A stretch of 64,000 nucleotides of DNA from Hyphomicrobiales bacterium. GTDB lineage: Bacteria; Pseudomonadota; Alphaproteobacteria; Rhizobiales; Xanthobacteraceae. A program made the translations under genes and the position numbers. A model generated the notes under the pieces. It did no database searches and was not told where the DNA came from. It saw only the letters and a list, made by a program, of their open reading frames with translations. Location of the stretch: positions 124,001 through 188,000 of the forward strand of contig JAFKKN010000009.1 in assembly GCA_017305535.1 (NCBI GenBank), in the 5' to 3' direction. Shown one piece after another: positions 26,265-35,780 of this stretch; position 1 is the first letter of the stretch; each line of letters begins with the position of its first letter.

Positions 26265-26952
26265 TCTGACCACCGCCTATGAAGGCCTCGTCGCGATCTC
26301 CGACGTCTCCATCGACGTCGCCAAGGGAGAAGTTGTTTGCGTCGCCGGCGCCAACGGCGCGGGCAAATCGACCTTATTGAAAACCATCGCCGGCGCGGTG
26401 CGGCCGCGCAGCGGCAGCGTGACCTTCGACGGTGCGCGCATCGACGGCGTCGCGCAGCATCTCATCACCGCGCGTGGCATCGCCTTCGTGCCGGAAAACC
26501 GCAGGCTGTTTCCAAGCCTGACGGTGGACGACAATCTGCGGCTCGGCAGCTATCTCTATCGCGGCAAGGCCGACCGCGACGAGCCGCTGGCGCTGGTGTT
26601 CCAACTGTTTCCGCGCCTCAAGGAGCGGCTCGATCAGCTGGCCGGTACGCTCTCCGGCGGCGAGCAGCAAATGCTGGCGATCGGTCGCGCGTTGATGACG
26701 CGACCGCGATTGCTGATGCTCGACGAGCCATCGCAAGGCATCATGCCGAAGCTGGTGGACGAAATCTTTCAGGCGGTGCTGGAAATCCGCAAGACCGGCA
26801 TGACGGTGCTGATCGTCGAGCAGCGCATGGCGGAAGTGCTGGAAATCGCCGATCGCGCCTACATCCTGCAAACTGGACGGGTGCAGATGCAGGGCCCGGC
26901 GGCGGACATTCGCACTAATCCCGACGTGCGCAAGGCGTATCTGGGCCTTTAG
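26248..26952 (+). CDS. branched-chain-type ABC transporter ATP-binding protein, LivF family
   Basis: A 234-residue ATPase with Walker A GANGAGKST, signature LSGGEQQMLAIGRALM and Walker B LLMLDEPSQGI. It pairs with the LivG protein. Last gene of the LysR-linked operon; its stop abuts the convergent GFA gene with no gap, so no room is left for a hairpin terminator. Confidence 0.92.
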   Translation: MLSARDLTTAYEGLVAISDVSIDVAKGEVVCVAGANGAGKSTLLKTIAGAVRPRSGSVTFDGARIDGVAQHLITARGIAFVPENRRLFPSLTVDDNLRLGSYLYRGKADRDEPLALVFQLFPRLKERLDQLAGTLSGGEQQMLAIGRALMTRPRLLMLDEPSQGIMPKLVDEIFQAVLEIRKTGMTVLIVEQRMAEVLEIADRAYILQTGRVQMQGPAADIRTNPDVRKAYLGL

Positions 26953-27372
26953 CTATGCGCGCTTGTCGTATTGCGGCAGATCGTCGGTGATCGTGAACCA
27001 CGGCGCTTTCGAGCCGACGAAAATGTGATGCGTCGGGCGGATGGTTGGAGCGTCCACCAACGTTCCCATCGCGACATGCACATAGGCGCCATCACGGACG
27101 ACTGAATAGAGCAGCGAACCGCAATCGGCACAGTGCGTATTGTTGCCGTCGGCATCGCCCACGATCTTGATGCGGTCGTGCCCCTTGGTGAGGTTGAGCT
27201 TTGCGCGTTCGATGCCGGCGAACGGCTTGAAGGCGGAGCCGGTGGTCCGGCGGCAGTCCGAGCAATGGCAATTGGCGGCATAGATAAACTGGTCCGCTAC
27301 GGCATAGTGGACTGTTCCGCAATAGCATTGTCCCGACAGCGAGCGGCTGCTTTGCGCGTTTGGAGAAGCCAC
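26953..27372 (-). CDS. GFA / CENP-V family zinc protein
   Basis: A 139-residue protein of the glutathione-dependent formaldehyde-activating-like family. The zinc ligands appear as C16/C18 (CYCGTV), C35, C37 and C40 (CHCSDC), and CADC further on. Family members bind zinc and are often of unknown activity; true formaldehyde activation is doubtful for most. GTG start after GAGGGAC. Convergent with livF and 29 bp downstream of otnC, on the same strand. Confidence 0.85.
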   Translation of the reverse strand: MASPNAQSSRSLSGQCYCGTVHYAVADQFIYAANCHCSDCRRTTGSAFKPFAGIERAKLNLTKGHDRIKIVGDADGNNTHCADCGSLLYSVVRDGAYVHVAMGTLVDAPTIRPTHHIFVGSKAPWFTITDDLPQYDKRA

Positions 27373-27401
27373 GGCGTCCCTCGCAATCTCGGTTGGTAAT
27401 G

Positions 27402-28061
27402 TCAGTGGTCGTGCGCGTCGGGCGGTGTCAGCCCGAACGCTGTGTTCAAATCCGCGATCTGTTGCGGCGAGAGGTAGCGCGGGTTCATGCCGCGCAGCAG
27501 CAGGTAGAGTTTCGCGGTTTCTTCCAATTCCTCGGTCGCGAACACCGCGCCTTCCAGTGATTCACCGGCCACCACCGGGCCGTGGTTGGCGAGCAGCACC
27601 GATGCATACTTTCCGGCGAGACCCTTGATGGCGTCGGCCACCGCCGGATCGCCGGGGCGATGGTAGGGCACCAGCGCGGTCGGGCCGCAGCGCATCAGGT
27701 AATAAGGCGTCATCGGCGGCAGCGCCGCGCGTGGATCGATCTCCGGCAGCATCGACACCGCGACGCTGTGGGTCGAATGCAGGTGCACCACGGCGCGGGT
27801 GCTGTCGCGTGTCTGGTAGAGCGCGGCGTGCAGCGGGATTTCCTTGGTCGGCGCGTCGCCGCCGATCAGCCGGTGGTTGGCATCCAGCCGCGAAATCCGC
27901 GCCGGATCGAGGAAACCGAGCGAAGCATTGGTCGGCGTCACCAGCCAGCCGCCGTCGTCCAGCCGCACGCTGATGTTGCCGGAGGAGCCCGGCGTCAGCC
28001 CACGCTCGAACAGCGAGCGGCCGAAACGGCAGATGTCCTCACGAACCTTGGATTCGGTCAT
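27402..28061 (-). CDS. otnC: 3-oxo-tetronate 4-phosphate decarboxylase (class II aldolase family)
   Basis: A 219-residue zinc-dependent class II aldolase-fold enzyme. It should decarboxylate 3-oxo-tetronate 4-phosphate to dihydroxyacetone phosphate, the last step of threonate/erythronate use. GSSGNIS binds phosphate, HLHSTHS holds metal ligands, and NHG is the later histidine. The assignment to OtnC rather than L-fuculose-phosphate aldolase rests on the neighbours: ltnD, otnI and otnK lie divergently across an 87-bp gap, which should hold the common promoter region. No dedicated regulator gene is adjacent. Confidence 0.88.
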   Translation of the reverse strand: MTESKVREDICRFGRSLFERGLTPGSSGNISVRLDDGGWLVTPTNASLGFLDPARISRLDANHRLIGGDAPTKEIPLHAALYQTRDSTRAVVHLHSTHSVAVSMLPEIDPRAALPPMTPYYLMRCGPTALVPYHRPGDPAVADAIKGLAGKYASVLLANHGPVVAGESLEGAVFATEELEETAKLYLLLRGMNPRYLSPQQIADLNTAFGLTPPDAHDH

Positions 28062-28148
28062 ATCGCGTCCTCATCGCGCATTTGTTCCATGCTTTGGCAG
28101 CGCGGCCAAGCCGTGATAGGCAAAGAGAAATCAAAAAGGAAACGCATC

Positions 28149-29066
28149 ATGACTGTCTCCGCGCAACGCATCGCCGTCATAGGGCTGGGCTCGATGGGGT
28201 TCGGGATGGCTACCTCGCTGTTGCGCGCTGGATTTTCCGTGACGGGATGCGATGTTTCGGCCGATCCGGTCGAGCGGCTGAAGGCACTTGGAATGGGCGG
28301 GGCCGCGAGCCCGGCGGAGGCCGCCAGGGACGCTGCCGTGGTCGTCAGCGTAGTCGTCAACGCCGCCCAGACCGAAACTATCCTGTTCGGCAGGGACGGC
28401 GTCGCGAAGATGATGCTGCCCGGAGCCGTCTTCATCTCGTCCGCAACCATGGATCCGGACATCGCGCGAAAACTCGCCAGGCAACTCGAGGCGACTGGTC
28501 GCCACTATCTCGATGCGCCGATCAGCGGCGGCGCGCAGCGTGCCGCGCAAGGCGAGCTCACCATTCTCGCCTCCGGCAGCGCGGCCGCATTTGCCAGGGC
28601 GCGACCGGCGCTCGACGCCATGGCGGCGAAACTTTACGAACTCGGCGATGCGCCGGGGCAGGGCTCGGCTTTCAAAATGATCAATCAACTTTTGGCTGGC
28701 GTGCATATCGCCGCCGCCTCGGAAGCAATCAGCTTCGCGGCGAAGCAGGGGCTTGATATCCGCAAGGTCTATGAGGTGATCACCGCCTCGGCCGGCAATT
28801 CGTGGATGTTCGAGAACCGCGTGCCGCATGTGCTGGAGGGCGATTACACGCCGCGCAGCGCGGTGGATATCTTCGTCAAGGATTTGGGTATCGTGCAGGA
28901 CATGGCGCGCAACGCGAAATTCCCGGTGCCGATGTCGGCCGCCGCGTTGCAGATGTTCCTGATGGCCTCCGCCGCCGGCATGGGCCGCGACGACGATATC
29001 GCCGTCGCCAAGATCTATGCTCAGGTCACCGGCGCACCGCTGCCCGGCGCGCCGAAACGCGACTAA
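28149..29066 (+). CDS. ltnD: L-threonate / four-carbon sugar acid dehydrogenase (3-hydroxyisobutyrate dehydrogenase family)
   Basis: A 305-residue NAD-dependent beta-hydroxyacid dehydrogenase. GLGSMGFGMA near residues 11-20 binds NAD, DAPISGGAQRAAQGELTI binds substrate, and SAFKMINQ carries the catalytic lysine. It should oxidise threonate (or erythronate) to 2-oxo-tetronate. ATG at 28149 is the first codon of the fold; upstream sequence belongs to the divergent promoter. First gene of ltnD-otnI-otnK. Confidence 0.88.
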   Translation: MTVSAQRIAVIGLGSMGFGMATSLLRAGFSVTGCDVSADPVERLKALGMGGAASPAEAARDAAVVVSVVVNAAQTETILFGRDGVAKMMLPGAVFISSATMDPDIARKLARQLEATGRHYLDAPISGGAQRAAQGELTILASGSAAAFARARPALDAMAAKLYELGDAPGQGSAFKMINQLLAGVHIAAASEAISFAAKQGLDIRKVYEVITASAGNSWMFENRVPHVLEGDYTPRSAVDIFVKDLGIVQDMARNAKFPVPMSAAALQMFLMASAAGMGRDDDIAVAKIYAQVTGAPLPGAPKRD

Positions 29067-29102
29067 ACGATATCCATTCCCTGCATTGAAAAGAATACGC
29101 TG

Positions 29103-29894
29103 ATGCCTCGCTTCGCCGCCAACCTCTCGATGATGTTCACCGAACGGCCGTTCCTTGAGCGGTTCGATGCCGCGGCGGACGCCGGCTTCGATGCCGTCGA
29201 ATTTCTGTTTCCCTATGACTTTGCGCCGGAAGATGTCGGCGACCGGTTGCGCCGCAACTCTCTGACGCAGGCGTTGTTCAATCTGCCGCCGGGCGCGTGG
29301 GACGCCGGCGAGCGTGGCTTCGCGGCGCGGCCGGATTGCTTCGCGCAGGTCCAGCAAGGGGTGCGTACCGCGTTGCCTTATGCAGCGGCCACCGGCGTCA
29401 AGCGGTTGCACCTGATGGCGGGTATTGCCGATCGCCGCGATGCGCAGGCGGTGGCCGCGTTTCGCAAATCGGTCGCCTGGGTCGCGGAAGAACTCGGCCG
29501 CCATGGTATCGATACCGTGATCGAACCGATTAACCCGCGCGATGTGCCGGGCTATTTCCTCAACGATTTTGCTTTCGCGCGCGACCTGATTGCGGAATTG
29601 AATCATCCGAACCTGAAATTGCAGTTCGACATCTATCACTGCCAAATCGTCCATGGCGACGTCACGATGCGGCTGCGCGAGATGATGCCGATGATCGGCC
29701 ATATCCAGATTGCCAGCGTGCCGTCGCGCAACGAGCCGGGCAGCGAGGAGTTGAACTATCCTTTCCTGTTCGACGAACTGGATCGGCTCGGCTATCGCGG
29801 TTTTGTCGGCTGCGAATATCGCCCGCGCGGCAAGACCGAGGATGGTCTCGGTTGGTTCGCGCCTTACGCAAAACCGCGCGGAGCGAAGTCGTGA
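29103..29894 (+). CDS. otnI: 2-oxo-tetronate isomerase (hydroxypyruvate isomerase family)
   Basis: A 263-residue TIM-barrel enzyme of the Hyi/OtnI family. It should convert 2-oxo- to 3-oxo-tetronate. Metal-binding patterns EPINPRD, QFDIYHCQ, GHIQIASVPSRNEP and GCEYRPRG are in order. It follows ltnD by 36 bp and overlaps the GTG start of otnK (GTGA). Confidence 0.9.
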   Translation: MPRFAANLSMMFTERPFLERFDAAADAGFDAVEFLFPYDFAPEDVGDRLRRNSLTQALFNLPPGAWDAGERGFAARPDCFAQVQQGVRTALPYAAATGVKRLHLMAGIADRRDAQAVAAFRKSVAWVAEELGRHGIDTVIEPINPRDVPGYFLNDFAFARDLIAELNHPNLKLQFDIYHCQIVHGDVTMRLREMMPMIGHIQIASVPSRNEPGSEELNYPFLFDELDRLGYRGFVGCEYRPRGKTEDGLGWFAPYAKPRGAKS

Positions 29895-31171
29895 CCTTGG
29901 CGCTGGGTTGCATCGCCGACGACTACACCGGCGCGTCGGACCTCGCCAACACGCTGACACGCTGCGGCCTGCGCACCGTCCAGACCATCGGCGTGCCGAC
30001 TGAGGACTTTCCGCTGCCGGAGGTCGATGCGGTGGTGGTGTCGTTGAAAAGCCGTTCCGTCGCAGCCACTGACGCGGTGACCGCCTCGCGCGCCGCCGGG
30101 CACTGGCTGCGCGGTCGTGGTGCGGCGCATGTGCTGTTCAAGGTCTGCTCGACCTTCGATTCCACCGACGCCGGCAACATCGGCCCGGTGATGGACGCGC
30201 TGCAAGCCGACTCCGGCGACGCCATCGTGCTGGTGACGCCTGCGTTCCCCGGCACCGCGCGCACGGTCTATCAGGGCAATCTGTTTGTCGGTGCTGTGCC
30301 GCTCAATGAAAGCCCACTCAAGGACCATCCGCTGAATCCAATGCACGACGCCAATCTGGTGCGGGTGCTGGGGCGACAGAGCCGGTCGCGGATCGGCCTT
30401 GTCGATCTGGCGACGGTGGCGCGCGGCACGGAAACCATCCGTGAGCGACTGGCGAAGCTGGCGGGCGAAGGCATGCGCGCCGCCATTATCGACGCCGTGT
30501 TCGATGCCGATCTGGAAACGATCGGGCAGGCCGCGCTGGATCATCGACTGTCGGTCGGTGCATCCGGCCTCGGTCTTGGATTGGCGCGCGGGCTTGTTGC
30601 TTCGGGAAAAGCGCGCGGCGAGGGTGTGGCGACAGATTCAGCACAACGCGAGGTTGGCGGCGCGACCGCCTGCCTTGCTGGAAGCTGTTCGCAAGCTACG
30701 CTGGAGCAGATCGCCGATGCGGAGCGCACCATGCCGGTGCTGCGGCTCGACCCGGAACGGGTTATTGCCGGCCGCCAAGAGGTTGACCGTGCCGTACGCT
30801 GGGCGCGGGAACTGCTGCCCGCCGGTCCGGTTCTGATCGCCAGCAGCGCCACGGCGGATCAGGTCGCGGCCGTTCAGAGCCGCCACGGCCGCGAGGCCGC
30901 CGGCCACGCCATCGAGCAGGCGATGGCCGCGATCGCCGAAGCGCTGGTCGAGGCCGGGGTCCGCCGTCTGGTGGTTGCCGGCGGCGAAACCTCGGGGGCG
31001 GCGGTGGATCGGTTGGGCTTACCCGGGTTCCTGGTCGGGCCGGAAATCGCGCCCGGCGTTCCGGTGTTGCGGGCGGTTGGAGGCCGCCACGGCGATATGT
31101 TGCTGGCGCTCAAGTCCGGCAATTTCGGCGGCCCCGCCTTCTTTAACGACGCCCTTGCGCTGATGCGGTGA
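29891..31171 (+). CDS. otnK: 3-oxo-tetronate kinase (DUF1537 / four-carbon acid sugar kinase family)
   Basis: A 426-residue kinase of the former DUF1537 family, known to phosphorylate 3-oxo-tetronate at C4. The N-terminal GCIADDYTGASDLANTL is the substrate-binding motif and GGETSGAAVDRLG near the C-terminus is the nucleotide-binding motif. GTG at 29891 is chosen because it overlaps the otnI stop and begins directly before the conserved fold; upstream codons would run inside otnI. Together with otnC this completes threonate/erythronate to DHAP. Confidence 0.92.
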   Translation: MTLALGCIADDYTGASDLANTLTRCGLRTVQTIGVPTEDFPLPEVDAVVVSLKSRSVAATDAVTASRAAGHWLRGRGAAHVLFKVCSTFDSTDAGNIGPVMDALQADSGDAIVLVTPAFPGTARTVYQGNLFVGAVPLNESPLKDHPLNPMHDANLVRVLGRQSRSRIGLVDLATVARGTETIRERLAKLAGEGMRAAIIDAVFDADLETIGQAALDHRLSVGASGLGLGLARGLVASGKARGEGVATDSAQREVGGATACLAGSCSQATLEQIADAERTMPVLRLDPERVIAGRQEVDRAVRWARELLPAGPVLIASSATADQVAAVQSRHGREAAGHAIEQAMAAIAEALVEAGVRRLVVAGGETSGAAVDRLGLPGFLVGPEIAPGVPVLRAVGGRHGDMLLALKSGNFGGPAFFNDALALMR

Positions 31172-31381
31172 CTTTTGGCCAAATTGGAGGTATTTGGACG
31201 GGGCCGGTTTGCGTCGTCGGGCTCCGCGATGCGGTGAGCCCATGATGCGAGGTGAGGCATTTCAACGCTTCGTGATACCTGCTGCCGCCGCGACGGGGAG
31301 CGCGCGTGGCGGTCGTCTGCTAAAAGCGGCCGGGATTTGCCCTAAGCCTCCCATGAAATTGATGTAGAGGATTCCTCTTTA

Positions 31382-34300
31382 ATGGTTTCGTTGGTCCGGA
31401 TCGCGCTGAGCCGCCCTTACACCTTCGTGGTGCTGGCGCTGTTGCTGCTCATCGTCGGGCCGCTGGCGGCGTTGCGGACCCCGACCGATATCTTTCCGGA
31501 AATCCGCATTCCGGTGATCGGCGTGGTGTGGTCCTACACCGGCCTGCCGCCGGACCAGATGGCCGGGCGGATCACCACGCCGTTCGAGCGGGCGCTGACC
31601 ACCACCGTCAACGACATCGAGCACATCGCCGCCAATTCCTATAACGGCGTCGGCATCATCAAGATCTTCTTCCAGCCCAACGTCGATATCCGCACCGCCA
31701 ACGCCCAGGTGACGGCGATCGCGCAGACCATGATCAAGCAGTTGCCGCCCGGTGCGACGCCGCCTCTGATCCTCAACTACAGCGCTTCGACGGTTCCGGT
31801 GATCCAGATCGCGCTGGCTGGCGAGGGGCTCACCGAGCAGAATCTGTTCGACATCGCCACCAATCAGTTGCGCACCCCGCTGGTTACTGTTCCGGGCGCG
31901 GCAATCCCGTGGCCGTTCGGCGGCAAGCAGCGCCAGATCCGGATCGATCTCGATCCCGTGGCGATGCAGTCGCGCGGGCTGTCGGCGCAGGACGTCGCCA
32001 ATGCGCTGGCGGCGCAGAACCTGATTACCCCGGTCGGCACCCAGAAGATCGGGCAATTCGAATACGTCATCCAGCTCAACAATTCGCCGTTGAAGATCGA
32101 GGAACTCGGCAACCTGCCGATCAAGGTCGTCAACGGCGCCACGGTCTATGTCCGCGACGTCGGCCACGTGCTCGACGGCAACTCGCCGCAGACCAACATC
32201 GTGCATGTCGACGGCGGCCGTTCGGTGCTGATGATGGTGCTGAAGGCGGGATCGGCCTCGACGCTCGACATCATCAGCGGCATCAAGAAGAAGATTGAGG
32301 AAGTTCGCGACACCCTTCCGGAATCCCTCAAGATCAGCCTGCTGGGCGACCAGTCGGTGTTCGTCCGTGGCGCCATTCTCGGCGTCGCGACGGAGGGGCT
32401 GATCGCGGCGGTTCTGACCAGCCTGATGATTCTGCTGTTCCTCGGAAGCTGGCGGTCCACCGTGATCATCGCGATCTCGATCCCGCTATCGGTGCTGGGC
32501 GCCATTATTATGCTCGCGCTGGTGGGCGAGACGCTCAACATCATGACGCTCGGCGGCCTTGCGCTCGCGGTCGGCATTCTGGTCGACGACGCCACGGTGA
32601 CGATCGAGAACATCAATTGGCATCTGGAGCAGGGCAAGGAGGTCGAACCCGCGATCCTCGACGGCGCCAACCAGATCGTGACGCCGGCCTTCGTCTCACT
32701 GCTGTGCATCTGCATCGTGTTCGTGCCGATGTTCTTCCTCACCGGCGTCTCGCGCTTCCTGTTCGTGCCGATGGCGTTGTCGGTGATGTTCGCCATGACC
32801 TGGTCGTTCATCCTGTCGCGCACGCTGGTGCCGACCATGGCGAAGTATCTGCTCAAGCCGCATTTGCATCACGACAGCGAAAAGCCGGCCTCGCGTAATC
32901 CGTTAGTGCGCTTCCAACGCGGTTTCGAAGCGCGGTTCGAACGGATGCGGGCGAATTATCGTGCGACGCTGGTCATGGCGCTGGGGCATCGCAAGGTGTT
33001 CGTCGTCGGCTTCCTCGGCTGCATTGCGCTATCGTTCCTGCTGGTGCCGTTCCTCGGCCGCAATTTCTTTCCCTCGGTGGATACCGGGCAGATGCTGATC
33101 CACGTCCGTCAGCAGATCGGCACGCGCGTCGAGGAGGCCGCCGGCCGTCTTGCCGACGTGCAGCGGGTGATCCGCCAGATCATCCCGCCGCATGAGCTCG
33201 ACACCATGGCCGACAACATCGGCATGCCGGTGAGCGGCATCAACATGACTTACAACAACACGGGCGTGATCGGTCCGCAGGACGGCGACATCCAGATCAA
33301 GCTGCACGAAGGCCATCGCCCCACCGCCGAATACGTTCGCGAATTGCGCGAAAAGTTGCCGCGGGCGTTTCCCGGCATGTCGTTCGCGTTCTTGCCGGCC
33401 GACATTGTCAGCCAGATCCTGAACTTCGGCGCGCCGGCGCCGATCGACCTGCAGGTGCGCGGCGCCAATGCAGCTGAGAATTTCAAATACGCTAACGATC
33501 TGCTGCGGCGTATTCGCCTCATTCCCGGTGTCGCGGACGCGCGTATTCAGCAGTCACCGAACAATCCCGGCTTCAATGTCGATGTCGATCGCACGCGAGC
33601 GCAATATGTCGGGCTGACCGCGCGCGACGTCACCAACAGTCTGGTCGTCAATCTGGCGGGAAGTTCGCAGGTCGCGCCGACGTTCTTCCTCAATCCGGAT
33701 AACGGCGTGTCGTACAACATCGTGATGCAGACGCCGCAGTATCAGATCGATACGCTGAACAAGCTCGAGACGTTGCCGATCTCCGCATCGGGCACCACGA
33801 CGCCGCGCCTGCTCGGTGGCATCGCCGATATTTCCCGATCGGCGTCCAGTGCTGTGGTGTCGGAATACGATATCCGGCCGATGGTGCAGATCTACGCCAC
33901 CACGCAGGGGCGAGATCTCGGCGCGGTCGAGAGCGATATCCGCAAGCTGATCGCCGAAACCGCCAAGGACGTGCCGCGTGGCAGTTCGGTGGTGTTGCTG
34001 GGGCAGGTCGACACCATGAACAAGGCGTTCTCCGGCCTGCTGTTCGGGCTGCTTGGCGCCATCGTGCTGATCTACCTTCTGATCGTGGTCAACTTCCAGT
34101 CGTGGTCGGACCCGTTTGTCATCGTTATGGCACTGCCGGCAGCGCTCGCGGGCATCATCTGGATGCTGTTCGTCACCCACACCACATTGTCGGTGCCGGC
34201 CTTGACCGGCGCGATCATGTGCATGGGCGTGGCGACGGCGAACAGCGTGCTGGTGATCAGTTTTGCGCGCGAAGTTTATGAAGCGACCGGCGACCCGGTG

Positions 34301-34561
34301 AAGGCGGCGCTGGAAGCCGGCTTCGTGCGTTTCCGTCCGGTGCTGATGACGGCGCTCGCCATGATCATCGGCATGGCGCCGATGGCGCTGGGCCTCGGTG
34401 AGGGCGGCGAGCAGAACGCGCCGCTCGGTCGCGCCGTGATCGGCGGCCTGATTTTCGCGACGTTTGCAACATTGATATTCGTACCGGTGGTTTTCAGCAT
34501 GGTTCATAAGCGACAGCCGGCAGCGGCCCCGCGCACTTCGGAGATGGCGTATGCTCACTGA
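31382..34561 (+). CDS. RND efflux transporter inner membrane permease
   Basis: A 1059-residue resistance-nodulation-division permease of the AcrB/HAE1 class, driven by protons. The N-terminal helix is followed by RTPTDIFPEIRIPV, TM4 carries the proton-relay aspartates in LVDDATVTIENI, and the two-fold repeat returns with a large periplasmic loop at about 565-875. It exports toxic compounds or lipophilic metabolites across the envelope with the membrane fusion protein encoded next, whose gene it overlaps by 11 bp. Gene order (permease first) is opposite to acrAB. The substrate is unknown. Confidence 0.92.
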   Translation: MVSLVRIALSRPYTFVVLALLLLIVGPLAALRTPTDIFPEIRIPVIGVVWSYTGLPPDQMAGRITTPFERALTTTVNDIEHIAANSYNGVGIIKIFFQPNVDIRTANAQVTAIAQTMIKQLPPGATPPLILNYSASTVPVIQIALAGEGLTEQNLFDIATNQLRTPLVTVPGAAIPWPFGGKQRQIRIDLDPVAMQSRGLSAQDVANALAAQNLITPVGTQKIGQFEYVIQLNNSPLKIEELGNLPIKVVNGATVYVRDVGHVLDGNSPQTNIVHVDGGRSVLMMVLKAGSASTLDIISGIKKKIEEVRDTLPESLKISLLGDQSVFVRGAILGVATEGLIAAVLTSLMILLFLGSWRSTVIIAISIPLSVLGAIIMLALVGETLNIMTLGGLALAVGILVDDATVTIENINWHLEQGKEVEPAILDGANQIVTPAFVSLLCICIVFVPMFFLTGVSRFLFVPMALSVMFAMTWSFILSRTLVPTMAKYLLKPHLHHDSEKPASRNPLVRFQRGFEARFERMRANYRATLVMALGHRKVFVVGFLGCIALSFLLVPFLGRNFFPSVDTGQMLIHVRQQIGTRVEEAAGRLADVQRVIRQIIPPHELDTMADNIGMPVSGINMTYNNTGVIGPQDGDIQIKLHEGHRPTAEYVRELREKLPRAFPGMSFAFLPADIVSQILNFGAPAPIDLQVRGANAAENFKYANDLLRRIRLIPGVADARIQQSPNNPGFNVDVDRTRAQYVGLTARDVTNSLVVNLAGSSQVAPTFFLNPDNGVSYNIVMQTPQYQIDTLNKLETLPISASGTTTPRLLGGIADISRSASSAVVSEYDIRPMVQIYATTQGRDLGAVESDIRKLIAETAKDVPRGSSVVLLGQVDTMNKAFSGLLFGLLGAIVLIYLLIVVNFQSWSDPFVIVMALPAALAGIIWMLFVTHTTLSVPALTGAIMCMGVATANSVLVISFAREVYEATGDPVKAALEAGFVRFRPVLMTALAMIIGMAPMALGLGEGGEQNAPLGRAVIGGLIFATFATLIFVPVVFSMVHKRQPAAAPRTSEMAYAH

Positions 34562-35765
34562 ACACGACGCCACGCAGGGCGAAGCCAAAGTCGCGCCGCG
34601 CAAGCTGGGGCTTGTCGGCATCGTCATCGCGTGCGTGGCGGCGTTTGCCGTCACCACGGGGATCATGTCCCGCGAGAAATCGAGCGCAGACCTGCGGACC
34701 TGGACCGACGAGCAGGCGGTTCCGACCGTCGCGGTGATCGCGCCGAGTTCGACCGCGCTCAACCCGACGCTGGAGCTTCCCGGCCGGTTGGAAGCCTATT
34801 CCCGGGCGCCGATCTATGCGCGGGTCTCGGGCTACGTGAAAGGCTGGTATGTCGACATCGGCGCCAAGGTTAAGGCCGGGCAGTTGCTGGCCGACATCGA
34901 GGCGCCCGATCTCGACCAGCAACTGGTGCAGGCGCGTGCCGATCTCGCGAGCCAGCAGGCCAGCGCCGAATTGTCGGCGGCGACCTTGGAACGGCGCAAG
35001 ACGCTGTTGTCGTCGAATTTCGTGTCGAAGCAGGAGATTGACGAGCGCACCGCCGATCTCGCCAATAAGCGCGCGGCGGTGAAGTCCGGCGAGGCGAACG
35101 TCAGTCGCCTTGAGGCGCTGACCGGCTTCAAGAAGATCGTTGCGCCGTTCGACGGCGTGGTGACGGCGCGCAACACCGACGTCGGTGCGTTGATCAATGC
35201 CGGTGCGTCCACCGGCCCGGCGATGTTCGTGGTCTCCGACATCAAGAAGCTGCGCGTCTATGTCGATGTGCCGCAAAGCTATGTGCCGATGATCAAGATC
35301 GGCGCGAAGGCGGACATCACCATGCCGGGCTACGCCGACCGCACGTTCCCCGCGACGGTGGAAACGTCGTCGCAATCGGTCGATGCCTCGACCGGCACCA
35401 CGCGGATGCAACTTGCGCTCGACAATTCGAGCGGCCAGTTGATGCCGGGCAGCTACGCCAATGTGCGGATGAGCCTCGATCGCGGCACGGCGCCGCTGCA
35501 TATTCCGGCAAGCGCGCTGATTTTTAATCGGGACGGCCTGCGCGTCGCCACGGTCAGCGCCGAGGATCGTATCGTATTCAAGCCGGTGGTGATCGCGCGC
35601 GATCTCGGCAAGGATATCGAACTGGCATCGGGGCTGGCCGCGAACGATCGCGTGGTGATCGCGCCGCCGGACGGAATCGTCGACGGCGACAAGGTCCGCG
35701 TCTCCGGTCAGGATAAGGCGCGCAAGCCCGCGACGGCGTCGCGCGCGCAAGACGAAAAGAGCTGA
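34551..35765 (+). CDS. RND efflux periplasmic membrane fusion protein (HlyD/AcrA family)
   Basis: A 404-residue adaptor with an uncleaved N-terminal membrane anchor (about residues 18-40, GLVGIVIACVAAFAVTTGI). Then follow the lipoyl half-motifs (ARVSGYVKGWYVDIGAKVKA...FDGVVTARNTDVGALI), a helical hairpin of heptads around residues 115-180, and a beta-barrel domain. It joins the permease to an outer membrane channel. No TolC-like gene is in the window, so a shared channel must be used. Lacks a lipoprotein cysteine. Confidence 0.92.
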   Translation: MLTEHDATQGEAKVAPRKLGLVGIVIACVAAFAVTTGIMSREKSSADLRTWTDEQAVPTVAVIAPSSTALNPTLELPGRLEAYSRAPIYARVSGYVKGWYVDIGAKVKAGQLLADIEAPDLDQQLVQARADLASQQASAELSAATLERRKTLLSSNFVSKQEIDERTADLANKRAAVKSGEANVSRLEALTGFKKIVAPFDGVVTARNTDVGALINAGASTGPAMFVVSDIKKLRVYVDVPQSYVPMIKIGAKADITMPGYADRTFPATVETSSQSVDASTGTTRMQLALDNSSGQLMPGSYANVRMSLDRGTAPLHIPASALIFNRDGLRVATVSAEDRIVFKPVVIARDLGKDIELASGLAANDRVVIAPPDGIVDGDKVRVSGQDKARKPATASRAQDEKS

Positions 35766-35780
35766 CGGCGTCGGTTCACG

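Noticed and set aside
28131-29960. 609-residue minus-strand frame opposite ltnD and otnI
   Set aside because: Both plus-strand genes have clear domains and the long frame has none. GC-rich DNA often has stop-poor antisense frames.
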